Below, piece by piece: positions 9,044 through 17,396 of a DNA stretch of 64,000 nucleotides. Source of the stretch: Flavobacterium cellulosilyticum (GTDB lineage Bacteria > Bacteroidota > Bacteroidia > Flavobacteriales > Flavobacteriaceae); contig NZ_SMFK01000001.1 of NCBI RefSeq assembly GCF_004349355.1, positions 62,001 to 126,000 of the forward strand, in the 5' to 3' direction. Both the position numbers and the translations under genes were made by a program. Every line of letters begins with the position of its first letter. Within the stretch, counting starts at the first letter, position 1. Under the pieces are notes generated by a model. That model was not told where the DNA came from, did no database searches, and saw nothing but the letters and a program-made list of their open reading frames with translations.

Positions 9044-10024
9044 TTATTTTTTATACAATACTTTTTTTACTGCTTTTATAACGTCGTCAGCATTTGGCAA
9101 CCATTCTTTAAGCAATACTGGAGAGTAAGGAGCTGGTGTATCAGCCGTAGTAATACGTTGAATTGGCGCATCAAGAAAATCAAAAGCACGATCTTGAACC
9201 ATATAAGTAATTTCAGAAGAAACACTTGCAAATGGCCATGCTTCTTCCAGAATAACCAATCTATTCGTTTTTTTAACAGAAGTTAAAATAGTTTCATTGT
9301 CCATTGGACGAACTGTTCTTAAATCGATAATTTCACATGAAATCCCTTCTTTTGCTAATTCTTCTGCAGCGATATAGGCTTCTTTGATTATTTTTCCGAA
9401 TGAAACAATTGTAACATCAGTACCTTCACGTTTGATATCAGCAACACCTATTGGAATGGTATATTCACCATCTGGCACTTCCCCTTTGTCGCCATACATT
9501 TGCTCAGACTCCATAAAAATTACAGGATCATTATCTCTAATAGCTGATTTTAAAAGCCCTTTAGCATCGTAAACATTTGAAGGAACTACTACTTTAAGAC
9601 CAGGTGTGTTAGCAAACCAATTTTCTAATGCTTGTGAATGCGTTGCTCCTAATTGTCCTGCTGAAGCCGTTGGCCCACGAAAAACGATAGGCACATTAAA
9701 CTGCCCTCCCGTCATTTGACGTATTTTGGCTGCATTATTAATAATTTGATCAATCCCCACTAAACAGAAATTGAAAGTCATATATTCTACAATTGGTCTA
9801 CAACCATTCATTGCTGAACCCACTGCAATTCCCGTAAAACCTAGTTCTGCAATTGGCGTATCAATTACTCTTTTTTCTCCGAATTCTGCAAGCATACCTT
9901 TTGATGCTTTATAGGCACCATTGTATTCTGCTACTTCTTCACCCATTAAGTATATTGATTCATCACGACGCATTTCTTCACTCATCGCTTCGCAAATAGC
10001 CTCTCTAAATTGTATCGTTCTCAT
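9044..10024 (-). CDS. pdhB: Pyruvate dehydrogenase E1 component, beta subunit
   Basis: This 326-residue protein is the beta chain of the thiamine-diphosphate E1 enzyme of pyruvate dehydrogenase, which decarboxylates pyruvate and feeds acetyl groups to the E2 lipoyl domain. Typical segments are MGEEVAEYNGAYKASKGML, DTPIAELGFTGIAVG (with the Glu that activates ThDP), PNVYDAKGLLKSAIRDNDPV-type pyrimidine-binding region and a C-terminal transketolase domain. The start MRTIQFREA is chosen over an upstream in-frame ATG because it matches the family N-terminus. The alpha subunit and E2 are not next to it, so they must be encoded elsewhere. Related branched-chain E1 beta subunits are the main alternative. 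Confidence 0.93.
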   Translation of the reverse strand: MRTIQFREAICEAMSEEMRRDESIYLMGEEVAEYNGAYKASKGMLAEFGEKRVIDTPIAELGFTGIAVGSAMNGCRPIVEYMTFNFCLVGIDQIINNAAKIRQMTGGQFNVPIVFRGPTASAGQLGATHSQALENWFANTPGLKVVVPSNVYDAKGLLKSAIRDNDPVIFMESEQMYGDKGEVPDGEYTIPIGVADIKREGTDVTIVSFGKIIKEAYIAAEELAKEGISCEIIDLRTVRPMDNETILTSVKKTNRLVILEEAWPFASVSSEITYMVQDRAFDFLDAPIQRITTADTPAPYSPVLLKEWLPNADDVIKAVKKVLYKK

Positions 10025-10248
10025 ATTTTTATTTTTGTATGTAATTTCGAATGGCAAAAATAAATATTTTATACCACTTTAAAGCAAAAAACACATTTAA
10101 AATATAGTGGAATTACTTCTAAAATACAACATATCTATTTATTGTTATAAAAATCCACAGAATGTTGGCCGTTCCTTTCATAAATACGAAATCGTAATAG
10201 TAATTAAAAATATTATGCACGCATAGTATGTTATTCAAATTAATATTA

Positions 10249-10256
10249 TATTTTTG
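10249..10256 (+). promoter_or_regulatory. Candidate -7 element of etfB
   Basis: TATTTTTG matches the TAnnTTTG consensus 35 bases before the etfB ATG. No convincing -33 TTTG is seen, so this is moderate evidence. The spacer 10025-10290 is shared with divergent pdhB. Confidence 0.45.
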
Positions 10257-10290
10257 TAAAAGAACCTTAGAAATTAAAATATATATATCT

Positions 10291-11037
10291 ATGAAAATAT
10301 TAGTTTGCATAAGTCATGTTCCAGATACTACTTCAAAAATTAATTTTAGCGATAATGACTCTCAATTTGATTCCAATGGAGTTCAATTTGTTATAAATCC
10401 AAATGATGAATTTGGTCTCACACGTGCAATTTGGTTTCAAGAACAACAAGCAGCTACAGTAACTGTTGCCAATGTTGGAGGTCCAGAAACGGAACCAACT
10501 TTAAGAAAAGCTTTGGCGATTGGTGCCAATGATGCTATTCGAATAAATGCAAATCCTACCGATAGTTTTTTTGTAGCAAAACAACTTGCTGAAGTCATAA
10601 AAAATGGTGGGTACGATTTAGTAATCGCTGGAAAAGAATCATTAGATTATAATGGAGGTATGGTACCCGGAATGATTGCTGGTATTTTAGGATATAACTT
10701 TTTAAATTCTTGCACAAACATTGTTGTAGACGGAACTACTGTAAAAGCAATTCGAGAAATCGATGGCGGAAAAGAATCTGTTTCTACCACTTTACCCCTC
10801 ATTATAGGTGGACAAAAAGGAATAGTTGAAGAAAAAGATCTTAAAATCCCAAATATGAGAGGTATTATGACAGCTAGATCAAAACCATTAACAGTTGTTG
10901 AACCAGTTGACGTTTCAATAAATACTAAATCGGTGAAATTTGAAAAACCTGCACCAAAATCAGCAGTAAAATTAGTTGCACCAGATAATCTTGACGAATT
11001 AATTAATTTACTACACAACGAAGCGAAGGTTATTTAA
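10291..11037 (+). CDS. etfB: Electron transfer flavoprotein, beta subunit
   Basis: The 248-residue protein is EtfB, which with EtfA forms a soluble FAD/AMP heterodimer that carries electrons from acyl-CoA dehydrogenases to the quinone pool. It begins MKILVCISHVPDT, the normal family N-terminus, so the longer upstream frame is discarded. Further family segments are INPNDEFGLTRA, AIGANDAIRI and GKESLDYNGGMVPGMIA. etfA follows after a 162-base gap that contains a long heptamer-built inverted repeat, and the two are probably one transcription unit. Confidence 0.95.
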   Translation: MKILVCISHVPDTTSKINFSDNDSQFDSNGVQFVINPNDEFGLTRAIWFQEQQAATVTVANVGGPETEPTLRKALAIGANDAIRINANPTDSFFVAKQLAEVIKNGGYDLVIAGKESLDYNGGMVPGMIAGILGYNFLNSCTNIVVDGTTVKAIREIDGGKESVSTTLPLIIGGQKGIVEEKDLKIPNMRGIMTARSKPLTVVEPVDVSINTKSVKFEKPAPKSAVKLVAPDNLDELINLLHNEAKVI

Positions 11038-11039
11038 GA

Positions 11040-11192
11040 TTGTAGAATTTAGATTGCAGATTGCAGATTGCAGTGTGAAAATCTATAATACATCTTAATT
11101 CAAAAATCTTTAATCTTTAATTGAAAATAATATAAATCAAGTTTTTAGTTTTCAGATTCTGAAATCTGTAATCTAAATTCTGCAATCTACAA
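11040..11192. repeat. Heptamer-built inverted repeat between etfB and etfA
   Basis: The left arm (11040-11073) contains three copies of ATTGCAG preceded by AATTTAG. The right arm (11153-11192), read in reverse, gives TTGTAG, ATTGCAG, AATTTAG, ATTACAG and ATTTCAG. The arms pair after allowing one 7-base unit of slippage, giving a long imperfect hairpin with an ~80-base loop. Confidence 0.8.
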
Positions 11193-11199
11193 CCACACT

Positions 11200-12168
11200 A
11201 TGTCTATATTAATATACGCAGAATCAGCAGAAGGAAAATTTAAAAAAGTAGCTTTTGAATTGGCTTCTTATGCAAAAAAAGTAGCTGAATCAATAGGTAC
11301 AACCGTTACAGCCGTAACAATTAATACCAATGATGTTTCGGAATTGTCAAAATACGGTGTAGATAAAGTTTTGAAAGTAACAAACGAAAAACTTTCTGGT
11401 TTTTCCGCTAAAGCTTATGCTGATGTAATCAAACAAGCTGCTCAAAAAGAAAGTTCAAAAATTATTTTGTTATCATCAACAACAGATAGTATTTATCTTT
11501 CGCCACTTGTTGCCGTTTCCTTAGAAGCGGGTTTCGCATCGAATGTAGTGGGATTACCAACAAGTAATTCGCCATTTCAAGTAAGAAGAAATGCCTTTTC
11601 AAACAAAGCATTTAACATCACCGAGATAGAAACAGATATAAAAGTTCTTGGTTTAGCTAAAAACTCTTATGGTATTTTTGAAAATGCATCCACTTTAACA
11701 GAAGAAGAATTTAATCCTACAATTGGTGAAAATGATTTTGGCATAAAGGTAGAGTCTGTAGAAAAAGGATCTGGAAAAGTATCTATTGCAGATGCTGACA
11801 TAGTAGTTTCAGGAGGTAGAGGATTAAAAGGCCCCGAAAATTGGGCAATGATAGAAGAATTAGCATCCGTTCTTGGAGCTGCAACAGCTTGTTCAAAACC
11901 CGTTTCAGATTTAGATTGGCGGCCTCACTCAGAACACGTAGGACAAACTGGAAAACCTGTAGCGGCCAACTTGTATATTGCAATTGGGATTTCAGGAGCC
12001 ATTCAACATATTGCTGGCATCAACTCCTCTAAAGTAAAACTAGTTATAAATATAGACCCCGAAGCTCCTTTCTTCAAAGTAGCAGATTATGGTGTGGTCG
12101 GCGATGCATTTGACGTTGTCCCTCGATTAATTGAAAAGCTAAAAGCTTTTAAAGCATCCCAATCGTAA
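11200..12168 (+). CDS. etfA: Electron transfer flavoprotein, alpha subunit
   Basis: The 322-residue EtfA binds the FAD of the electron transfer flavoprotein. The C-terminal FAD domain shows VVSGGRGLKGPENW, followed by SKPVSDLDWRPHSEHVGQTGKPV and LYIAIGISGAIQHIAGI, which are the family FAD-contact segments. The N-terminal ~180 residues form the variable alpha domain. It pairs with etfB immediately upstream. Length and motifs are normal. Confidence 0.95.
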   Translation: MSILIYAESAEGKFKKVAFELASYAKKVAESIGTTVTAVTINTNDVSELSKYGVDKVLKVTNEKLSGFSAKAYADVIKQAAQKESSKIILLSSTTDSIYLSPLVAVSLEAGFASNVVGLPTSNSPFQVRRNAFSNKAFNITEIETDIKVLGLAKNSYGIFENASTLTEEEFNPTIGENDFGIKVESVEKGSGKVSIADADIVVSGGRGLKGPENWAMIEELASVLGAATACSKPVSDLDWRPHSEHVGQTGKPVAANLYIAIGISGAIQHIAGINSSKVKLVINIDPEAPFFKVADYGVVGDAFDVVPRLIEKLKAFKASQS

Positions 12169-12195
12169 ATTTTAAAATACTCTTCAATAAATAAT

Positions 12196-12243
12196 GCTGC
12201 CTAGAAATAAGATAATTGTATCTTTGCTTTAGGTAGCTTTTTT
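12196..12243 (+). terminator. Probable terminator after etfA with a promoter-like loop
   Basis: An 8-bp stem including one G-U pair (12196-12203 with 12230-12237) encloses a 26-base loop and is followed by a T run. The loop contains TATCTTTG (12219-12226), a perfect -7 element that could start transcription of the nuclease-family gene at 12333. Confidence 0.5.
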
Positions 12244-12332
12244 GTTTCCATTTTTTTACTTAAAATTGCACTCCCAAATTCAAAAAAGTTACAATCAAAA
12301 ACAAAGCAATAAATGCTTTACATATAAAAAAA

Positions 12333-12959
12333 ATGAGCTTAGTTAAATTATCAATAAAAGGAATATCTTATAGCCAAACTCAAAACGGAGCTTATGCTTT
12401 GATTTTAAATGAAGTTGATGGAGACAGAAAGTTACCAATAGTTATTGGTGCTTTTGAGGCTCAATCTATTGCAATTGCTCTTGAAAAAGAAATTAGACCT
12501 CCACGTCCTTTGACTCACGATTTGTTCAAAAATTTTGCAGATCGATTTGACATCGTGGTAAAACAAGTAATTATTCACAAGTTAGTTGACGGTGTTTTCT
12601 ATTCAAGTATTATTTGTGAAAGAGACAAAATAGAAGAAATTATAGATGCCAGAACTTCCGATGCTATTGCATTAGCATTGCGATTTAACGCTCCGATTTT
12701 TACTTACAAAAATATTTTGGACAAAGCCGGAATTTATTTGAAAGCTAATCCACTAGAAACTGATAAAGAATCTCAAGAAATAGATGATGTCCTTTCAAAT
12801 CCAGAAACTTTTGGACTGGAAGAAGAAAGCAATCAATCAGGTGAAACTTATACCAAACATAGTTTGCAAGAACTGAACGACCTTCTTGATCAGGCTGTTG
12901 AGCACGAAGATTATGAAAAAGCAGCTAAAATCAGGGATGAGATTTCAAAAAGACAATAA
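12333..12959 (+). CDS. Bifunctional nuclease family protein with UVR motif
   Basis: Residues 1-135 match the DUF151/bifunctional nuclease fold (VKLSIKGISYSQTQNGAYAL, LPIVIGAFEAQSIAIALE, RTSDAIALALRFNAPIF), a family with reported DNase/RNase activity in plants. After an acidic linker, residues ~170-208 carry a UVR motif (LNDLLDQAVEHEDYEKAAKI), the helical-hairpin interaction module found in UvrB, UvrC and ClpC. The fusion is common in Bacteroidota. Cytoplasmic location is expected because no signal peptide is visible. Actual substrate is unknown. Confidence 0.88.
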   Translation: MSLVKLSIKGISYSQTQNGAYALILNEVDGDRKLPIVIGAFEAQSIAIALEKEIRPPRPLTHDLFKNFADRFDIVVKQVIIHKLVDGVFYSSIICERDKIEEIIDARTSDAIALALRFNAPIFTYKNILDKAGIYLKANPLETDKESQEIDDVLSNPETFGLEEESNQSGETYTKHSLQELNDLLDQAVEHEDYEKAAKIRDEISKRQ

Positions 12960-12966
12960 AAAGTAG

Positions 12967-12994
12967 TGTTCAGTATTCAGAACGCAGTATTCAG
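12967..12994. repeat. Four tandem 7-bp units
   Basis: The stretch reads TGTTCAG, TATTCAG, AACGCAG, TATTCAG, four consecutive heptamers ending in CAG, directly after the nuclease-family gene. It resembles the heptamer arms seen at 11040, 17375 and 21854. Confidence 0.75.
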
Positions 12995-13014
12995 AAATAA
13001 GTAATTACAAAATT

Positions 13015-13055
13015 GTTTAATCGGTTAACCCCTTCAAACAATTAATCGATTAAAC
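13015..13055. repeat. Inverted repeat upstream of thyA
   Basis: Fourteen-base arms (13015-13028 and 13042-13055) pair with one mismatch around a 13-base spacer. The right arm itself contains the perfect palindrome TTAATCGATTAA (13042-13053). The repeat ends five bases before the thyA ATG, so it will lie in the thyA leader or promoter. Confidence 0.7.
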
Positions 13056-13060
13056 CAAAA

Positions 13061-13885
13061 ATGAAACAATATTTAGATTTAGTTCAGCACGTTTTAGATA
13101 ACGGAAACCAAAAAGGAGATAGAACAGGAACAGGAACAAAAAGTGTGTTTGGTTATCAAATGCGTTTTGATTTAAATGAAGGTTTCCCAATGGTAACTAC
13201 TAAGAAGTTACATTTAAAATCGATTATTTATGAATTACTTTGGTTCTTAAAAGGAGACACAAACATTGGATATCTTCAAGAAAACGGCATTAAAATATGG
13301 GATGCTTGGGCTGATGAAAATGGAGATTTAGGTCCAGTTTATGGTCGTCAATGGCGAAATTGGAACAACGAAGAAATTGATCAAATCGAAGATCTTATCA
13401 ATGAATTAAAAACCAATCCAAACAGCAGGAGAATGCTTGTTTCGGCATGGAACCCTTCTGTATTACCTGACAATTCGAAAACATTTTCAGAAAACGTAGC
13501 GAACAATAAAGCGGCATTGCCTCCATGTCACGCATTCTTCCAATTTTATGTTTCAGACGGAAAGTTATCCTGCCAATTGTACCAACGAAGTGCTGATATT
13601 TTTCTTGGAGTTCCATTTAACATTGCTTCTTATGCTTTATTCACTATGATGATTGCTCAAGTATGCGATTTAGGGGTAGGTGAATTTATTCATACTTTTG
13701 GAGATGCTCACATTTATAACAATCATATTGAACAAGTTGAATTACAATTATCACGTGAACCAAAATCTTTACCAAAAATGATTTTAAATCCGGAAATCAA
13801 AAATATTTTCGACTTTACTTTTGAAGATTTTACTCTAGAAGGATATGAACCACACGCTTTGATTAAAGGTAGTGTTGCTGTTTAA
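13061..13885 (+). CDS. thyA: Thymidylate synthase
   Basis: The 274-residue enzyme methylates dUMP to dTMP using methylene-tetrahydrofolate and releases dihydrofolate. The family N-terminus [18 protein letters not shown] binds phosphate through its Arg. The catalytic Cys is in [12 protein letters not shown] at about residue 156, and the C-terminus ends in the usual hydrophobic region (IKGSVAV). A short insert before the catalytic Cys makes it slightly longer than the E. coli enzyme. folA lies 1.4 kb downstream on the same strand, so the two halves of the folate cycle are close together. Confidence 0.97.
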   Translation: MKQYLDLVQHVLDNGNQKGDRTGTGTKSVFGYQMRFDLNEGFPMVTTKKLHLKSIIYELLWFLKGDTNIGYLQENGIKIWDAWADENGDLGPVYGRQWRNWNNEEIDQIEDLINELKTNPNSRRMLVSAWNPSVLPDNSKTFSENVANNKAALPPCHAFFQFYVSDGKLSCQLYQRSADIFLGVPFNIASYALFTMMIAQVCDLGVGEFIHTFGDAHIYNNHIEQVELQLSREPKSLPKMILNPEIKNIFDFTFEDFTLEGYEPHALIKGSVAV

Positions 13886-13940
13886 TTAGAATTAGTTATT
13901 ACCTATTTATATTCATTCAACTTAATTATTTAAATAAAAT

Positions 13941-14369
13941 ATGCCCACATCACCTGTTTCAGAATGTTTGTATTGTCAAGACAACGAAACATTATACAAT
14001 TTAATGATTAAAATATGTGATTTAGAAGTATCACAACTCTTCTTATTTAAGGAGCAGTCTTATACCGGTCGCTGCAATGTAGTATATAAAGACCACGGGG
14101 TGGATCTTCACAAATTGAGCGATGACCAACGCAATGCTTTTATGCGTGATGTTGCAAAAACGGCCAAAGCAATTGACGCAGCATTCAACCCAACTAAAAT
14201 AAACTATGGCGCTTATTCGGACACCTTGTCGCATTTACACATGCATATAGTACCAAAATACAAGGATGGCTATGCTTTTGGAGGTGTTTTCGAAATGAAT
14301 CCACAAAAAACTTTCTTATCCGAAACAGAATACGAAGCAACAATAGCTAAAATCAAAGCAGACTTATAA
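13941..14369 (+). CDS. HIT family nucleotide-binding protein
   Basis: This 142-residue protein belongs to the histidine-triad superfamily of nucleotide hydrolases and transferases. The triad HLHMHIVPKYKDG is present near residue 96 and matches the H-x-H-x-H core. The N-terminal ECLYCQD suggests a zinc site as in several HIT branches. No signal peptide is seen. The physiological substrate cannot be read from sequence. It follows thyA and may be co-transcribed, with a terminator just downstream. Confidence 0.9.
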   Translation: MPTSPVSECLYCQDNETLYNLMIKICDLEVSQLFLFKEQSYTGRCNVVYKDHGVDLHKLSDDQRNAFMRDVAKTAKAIDAAFNPTKINYGAYSDTLSHLHMHIVPKYKDGYAFGGVFEMNPQKTFLSETEYEATIAKIKADL

Positions 14370-14393
14370 GTAAATCACCTGCTTTATATAAAA

Positions 14394-14424
14394 TTAAAAA
14401 TCCGCTTTTCAGCGGATTTTTTTA
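14394..14424. terminator. Bidirectional intrinsic terminator
   Basis: An 11-bp perfect stem (14396-14406 with 14411-14421) and a TTTC loop are flanked by A and T tracts between convergent genes. Confidence 0.85.
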
Positions 14425-14431
14425 TATTTTT

Positions 14432-14728
14432 TTAAACTTCTAGAACACCATTTTCAGTGCCCGCAAATTCGTTCCATTTAAAAGTATCCGCTTCAGAGTC
14501 GTTTATGAAATTGCCGTCAATTACATACTTAAATTCATAAGAAGCATCTTTTGGCAATTCAAAAACGCCTTTGAATGTACCATTTTTTAATTTTGACAAT
14601 TCACCTTCAGCAGGATTCCAATTATTGAAATCTCCAACAACCGAAGCTGTGATCGCTTCTTTAGCCTCCACTGAAAATGTAACTTTACAAACTGGTTTCG
14701 TTTTTATAAATTGTTTCTTTATTGACAT
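14432..14728 (-). CDS. Small CBM48/AMPK-type glycogen-binding domain protein
   Basis: The 98-residue protein is essentially one isoamylase early-set domain: VCKVTFSVEAKEAITASVVG, then DFNNWNP with the conserved Asn-Trp, then FKYVIDGNFINDSEADTF. These domains bind alpha-glucans in AMPK beta subunits and branching enzymes. A free-standing copy is common in Bacteroidota; its role is unknown and binding is inferred. The start MSIKKQF (14728) is preferred over an upstream ATG at 14758, as it gives the shorter, conserved form. Confidence 0.83.
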   Translation of the reverse strand: MSIKKQFIKTKPVCKVTFSVEAKEAITASVVGDFNNWNPAEGELSKLKNGTFKGVFELPKDASYEFKYVIDGNFINDSEADTFKWNEFAGTENGVLEV

Positions 14729-14966
14729 AACTATTTCATTTTTAGATTTATGATGCAAAGTAAATGAATTCTGTTCTAATATGAGTTAAACCAAATAAGA
14801 ATTAGGAGTTTCGTTGAAAATATATTTTTTTTTAACGCAATTCATAATTATTGCTCCATTTATTTAGTATAAAGTAAATAAAAAATCATTTTTTTATAAA
14901 ATAATCTTGCGTCAAAACTAGAAGGATTCAAAATATATTTTACCTTTATCTCCTTAATTTTAACAA

Positions 14967-15323
14967 ATGGAAAAAGAACAACACGAACTTTATGAATATG
15001 CCCGAAAAAGACTAAATCAAAAAAAAAGACTTTATTTTCATTTTGTTTTATTAATACTTGGAAGTATATTTTTATTTCTTGCCAATCATTTTTTGGTTTT
15101 TGGCTATACATATAATTGGTCCATTTGGGTAATAACAATATGGGCTTTCTTATTTATACTTCATTTTATAAAAATATTCATAACTGATCGCTTTATGAAT
15201 AAAAATTGGGAAAGAGAACAAATTAGTAGACTAGTTGCGTTACAACAAAAAAAGATTACTGAATTTCAAGTTCAAATAGAAGAAGAAGAAGAAGAAGAAA
15301 TATCTACTAATAAACCGCAATAG
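14967..15323 (+). CDS. 2TM domain protein with poly-Glu tail
   Basis: The 118-residue protein carries two transmembrane helices (about residues 24-44 and 51-70) separated by a short loop, with a basic N-terminus and a cytoplasmic-type C-terminal helix. This fits the 2TM domain family of Bacteroidota, whose function is unknown. Near the C-terminus seven Glu in a row are encoded by a perfect (GAA)7 run at 15279-15299. The stop lies three bases before the folA ATG, so the two are probably co-transcribed. Confidence 0.8.
   Translation: MEKEQHELYEYARKRLNQKKRLYFHFVLLILGSIFLFLANHFLVFGYTYNWSIWVITIWAFLFILHFIKIFITDRFMNKNWEREQISRLVALQQKKITEFQVQIEEEEEEEISTNKPQ
15279..15299 (+). repeat. (GAA)7 microsatellite inside the 2TM gene
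   Basis: Seven perfect GAA copies, in frame, encode seven Glu. Copy-number change would lengthen or shorten the tract without a frameshift. Confidence 0.9.
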
Positions 15324-15326
15324 AAA

Positions 15327-15812
15327 ATGATAATTATAATTGCAGCTGTAGCCGAAAATAGTGCATTGGGAAAAAACAATACTTTGCTTTGGCACTTACC
15401 TAAAGACTTCAAACGATTTAAAGAAATCACTTCTGGACATCATATAATAATGGGTAGAAAAACTTTTGAAAGTTTCCCAAAACCATTACCTAATAGAACC
15501 CACGTAATTATTACTCGTCAAAAAGGATATCAAGCTAAAGGTTGTATTGTGGTTCCAGATATCAAAAGCGCCATCGCAGTTTGCCCTAAAAATGAAGATC
15601 TATACATTATAGGTGGCGGTGAGATTTACACACAATCTATTGGATTATCTGATAAACTTGACATTACACTTGTCCACAAATCATTTGATGCTGAAGTATT
15701 TTTCCCTGAAATAGACCTCGAAATATGGGAATTAACTTCCGAAATATTTAATTCAAAAGACGAAAAACATCTTTATGATTACACTTTTCAAACCTTTATT
15801 CGAAAAAAATAA
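15327..15812 (+). CDS. folA: Dihydrofolate reductase
   Basis: The 161-residue enzyme reduces dihydrofolate to tetrahydrofolate with NADPH and regenerates the cofactor used up by ThyA. The N-terminus [15 protein letters not shown] and [13 protein letters not shown] contain the usual substrate and cofactor contacts, and IMGRKTFES and [11 protein letters not shown] are the NADPH-binding segments. Length is standard for chromosomal DHFR. It sits downstream of the 2TM gene and upstream of the menaquinone methyltransferase. Confidence 0.97.
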   Translation: MIIIIAAVAENSALGKNNTLLWHLPKDFKRFKEITSGHHIIMGRKTFESFPKPLPNRTHVIITRQKGYQAKGCIVVPDIKSAIAVCPKNEDLYIIGGGEIYTQSIGLSDKLDITLVHKSFDAEVFFPEIDLEIWELTSEIFNSKDEKHLYDYTFQTFIRKK

Positions 15813-15859
15813 AATTCATAATCCAAAAATCTAGTTTACCTTTGCTTAAAATTTTAAAA

Positions 15860-16591
15860 ATGCCAAAAAACATAACACCCTATAAGGATTCAACTTTAAG
15901 CAAAAAGGAACAAGTAGCGTCTATGTTTGACACTATTTCTGGAAATTATGACAATCTTAATCGAGTAATTTCTTTTGGAATTGATGTGAAATGGCGCAAA
16001 AAAGTCCTTCAAATTGTTTCAAAATCAAACCCTAACACAATTTTAGACATTGCAACAGGAACAGGTGATCTAGCCATTTTGTTAGCAGAAACAAAAGCTG
16101 AAAAAATTATTGGTTTAGACATTTCTGCTGGAATGTTAGAAGTAGGAAAGAAAAAAATTGAAGAAAAAAAATTATCAAATACTATTGAAATGGTTTTGGC
16201 CGATTCTGAAAACATGTCTTTCGAAGATAATTATTTCGATGCCATAACTGTAGCTTTTGGTGTTAGAAATTTCGAAAACTTAGAAAAAGGATTATCAGAA
16301 ATTTTGAGAGTTTTAAAACCAAATGGAATATTTGTCATACTTGAAACTTCGGTCCCTGAAAAAACACCTTACAAACAGGGCTATACATTTTACAGTAAAA
16401 ACATTTTACCAATTATAGGAAAATTATTTTCTAAAGACAATGTTGCATACGGTTATTTATCAGAATCTGCTGCAGCATTTCCTTATGGTGAAGCTCTGAA
16501 CAATATTTTGAAAAAAATTGGGTTTATAGATGTAGTTGCATTACCTCAAACATTTGGTGTAGCAACAATTTATTCAGCATCCAAAACATAA
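15860..16591 (+). CDS. ubiE: Demethylmenaquinone C-methyltransferase
   Basis: The 243-residue SAM-dependent methyltransferase carries out the last methylation in menaquinone synthesis; Flavobacteria use menaquinone, so menG is an equivalent name. Family signature segments are [20 protein letters not shown], the SAM motif [12 protein letters not shown], and [12 protein letters not shown]. The start MPKNITPYK at 15860 is preferred to a TTG at 15842. The porT gene begins one base after the stop codon, so the pair is tightly coupled. Confidence 0.94.
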   Translation: MPKNITPYKDSTLSKKEQVASMFDTISGNYDNLNRVISFGIDVKWRKKVLQIVSKSNPNTILDIATGTGDLAILLAETKAEKIIGLDISAGMLEVGKKKIEEKKLSNTIEMVLADSENMSFEDNYFDAITVAFGVRNFENLEKGLSEILRVLKPNGIFVILETSVPEKTPYKQGYTFYSKNILPIIGKLFSKDNVAYGYLSESAAAFPYGEALNNILKKIGFIDVVALPQTFGVATIYSASKT

Positions 16592-16592
16592 T

Positions 16593-17312
16593 ATGAAAAA
16601 ATTAGTTGTCTTCTTTTTATTTATAATATCCATAAAAGGACATTCCCAGAATTCTTACGGAATGTTTAGCAAGGATCCCATTATTAATTTAGAAAATTTT
16701 CAAAAACAAAAATTGTATTTTGGCTTTTTTCTTGGCTTTAACTCCTACGATTATAAAATAGATTATAAAACTGTAAGTCAAGATATACTAATACAAAAAA
16801 CTACAGGTTTTAATGTGGGACTTGTGGCTGATTTAAGACTTCAAGAATATATCAATCTCCGTTTTGAACCTGGTTTATATTACACCCAAAGGAACTTTCA
16901 TTATCCTACAAGCTATTTCCCTACAACCCCTACTGAATCTAACAAACTCAGAGAAGTAAATGGCACCAATCTCCATTTTCCATTATTGTTAAAGTTTTCT
17001 TCACTTAGAACGGGCAATATTAGGCCCTATTTATTGGGTGGAGTTTCGGCAACATTAAATTTAGCTAGTAATTCAAAGTCATTAGATGATAATTATGAAA
17101 ACATTTTTAGAGTTAAGCGTTGGACAAATAATTATGAATTGGGCTTAGGAATAGATGTTTTCTCCGAATATTTTATATTTTCACCTTCGATAAGAGGAGT
17201 ATTTGGATTGAAAGATGAATTAATACGGGATAATAACCCTGACAGTCCTTGGACTGGAAATATTGAATCTATTAAAACTAGAGCCATTTTTATTAATTTT
17301 ACTTTTCACTAA
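16593..17312 (+). CDS. porT: PorT-like outer-membrane protein (type IX secretion)
   Basis: The 239-residue protein has a signal peptide (MKKLVVFFLFIISIKGHSQ) and alternating strands consistent with an eight-strand outer-membrane barrel (PorT/PRTRC-like OmpW-type fold), ending in FINFTFH. Family membership is supported by position: in flavobacteria the T9SS/gliding gene porT is commonly found directly after ubiE. PorT is required for the type IX secretion system, which the sorting domains at 57-62 kb would use. Because the barrel family is diverse, naming relies partly on context. Confidence 0.72.
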   Translation: MKKLVVFFLFIISIKGHSQNSYGMFSKDPIINLENFQKQKLYFGFFLGFNSYDYKIDYKTVSQDILIQKTTGFNVGLVADLRLQEYINLRFEPGLYYTQRNFHYPTSYFPTTPTESNKLREVNGTNLHFPLLLKFSSLRTGNIRPYLLGGVSATLNLASNSKSLDDNYENIFRVKRWTNNYELGLGIDVFSEYFIFSPSIRGVFGLKDELIRDNNPDSPWTGNIESIKTRAIFINFTFH

Positions 17313-17320
17313 AAAAAAGT

Positions 17321-17395
17321 GGTCAATGTTCAATGACAGATTGCATAGTATGTGCTAAAAACCGAACACAACAACAGAATACTGAAAACTAAAAA
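17321..17395. repeat. Degenerate heptamer array between porT and the methyltransferase gene
   Basis: GGTCAAT, GTTCAAT and GACAGAT lie on the left. Reading the right side in reverse gives TTTTTAG, TTTTCAG and TATTCTG. Both sides keep a 7-base period, but pairing between them is weak. Confidence 0.5.
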
Positions 17396-17396
17396 T

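Noticed and set aside
10119..10310. Small minus-strand frame upstream of etfB
   Set aside because: Very AT-rich composition (Ile, Asn, Tyr, Phe), overlaps the etfB start and its promoter, and has no recognisable feature.
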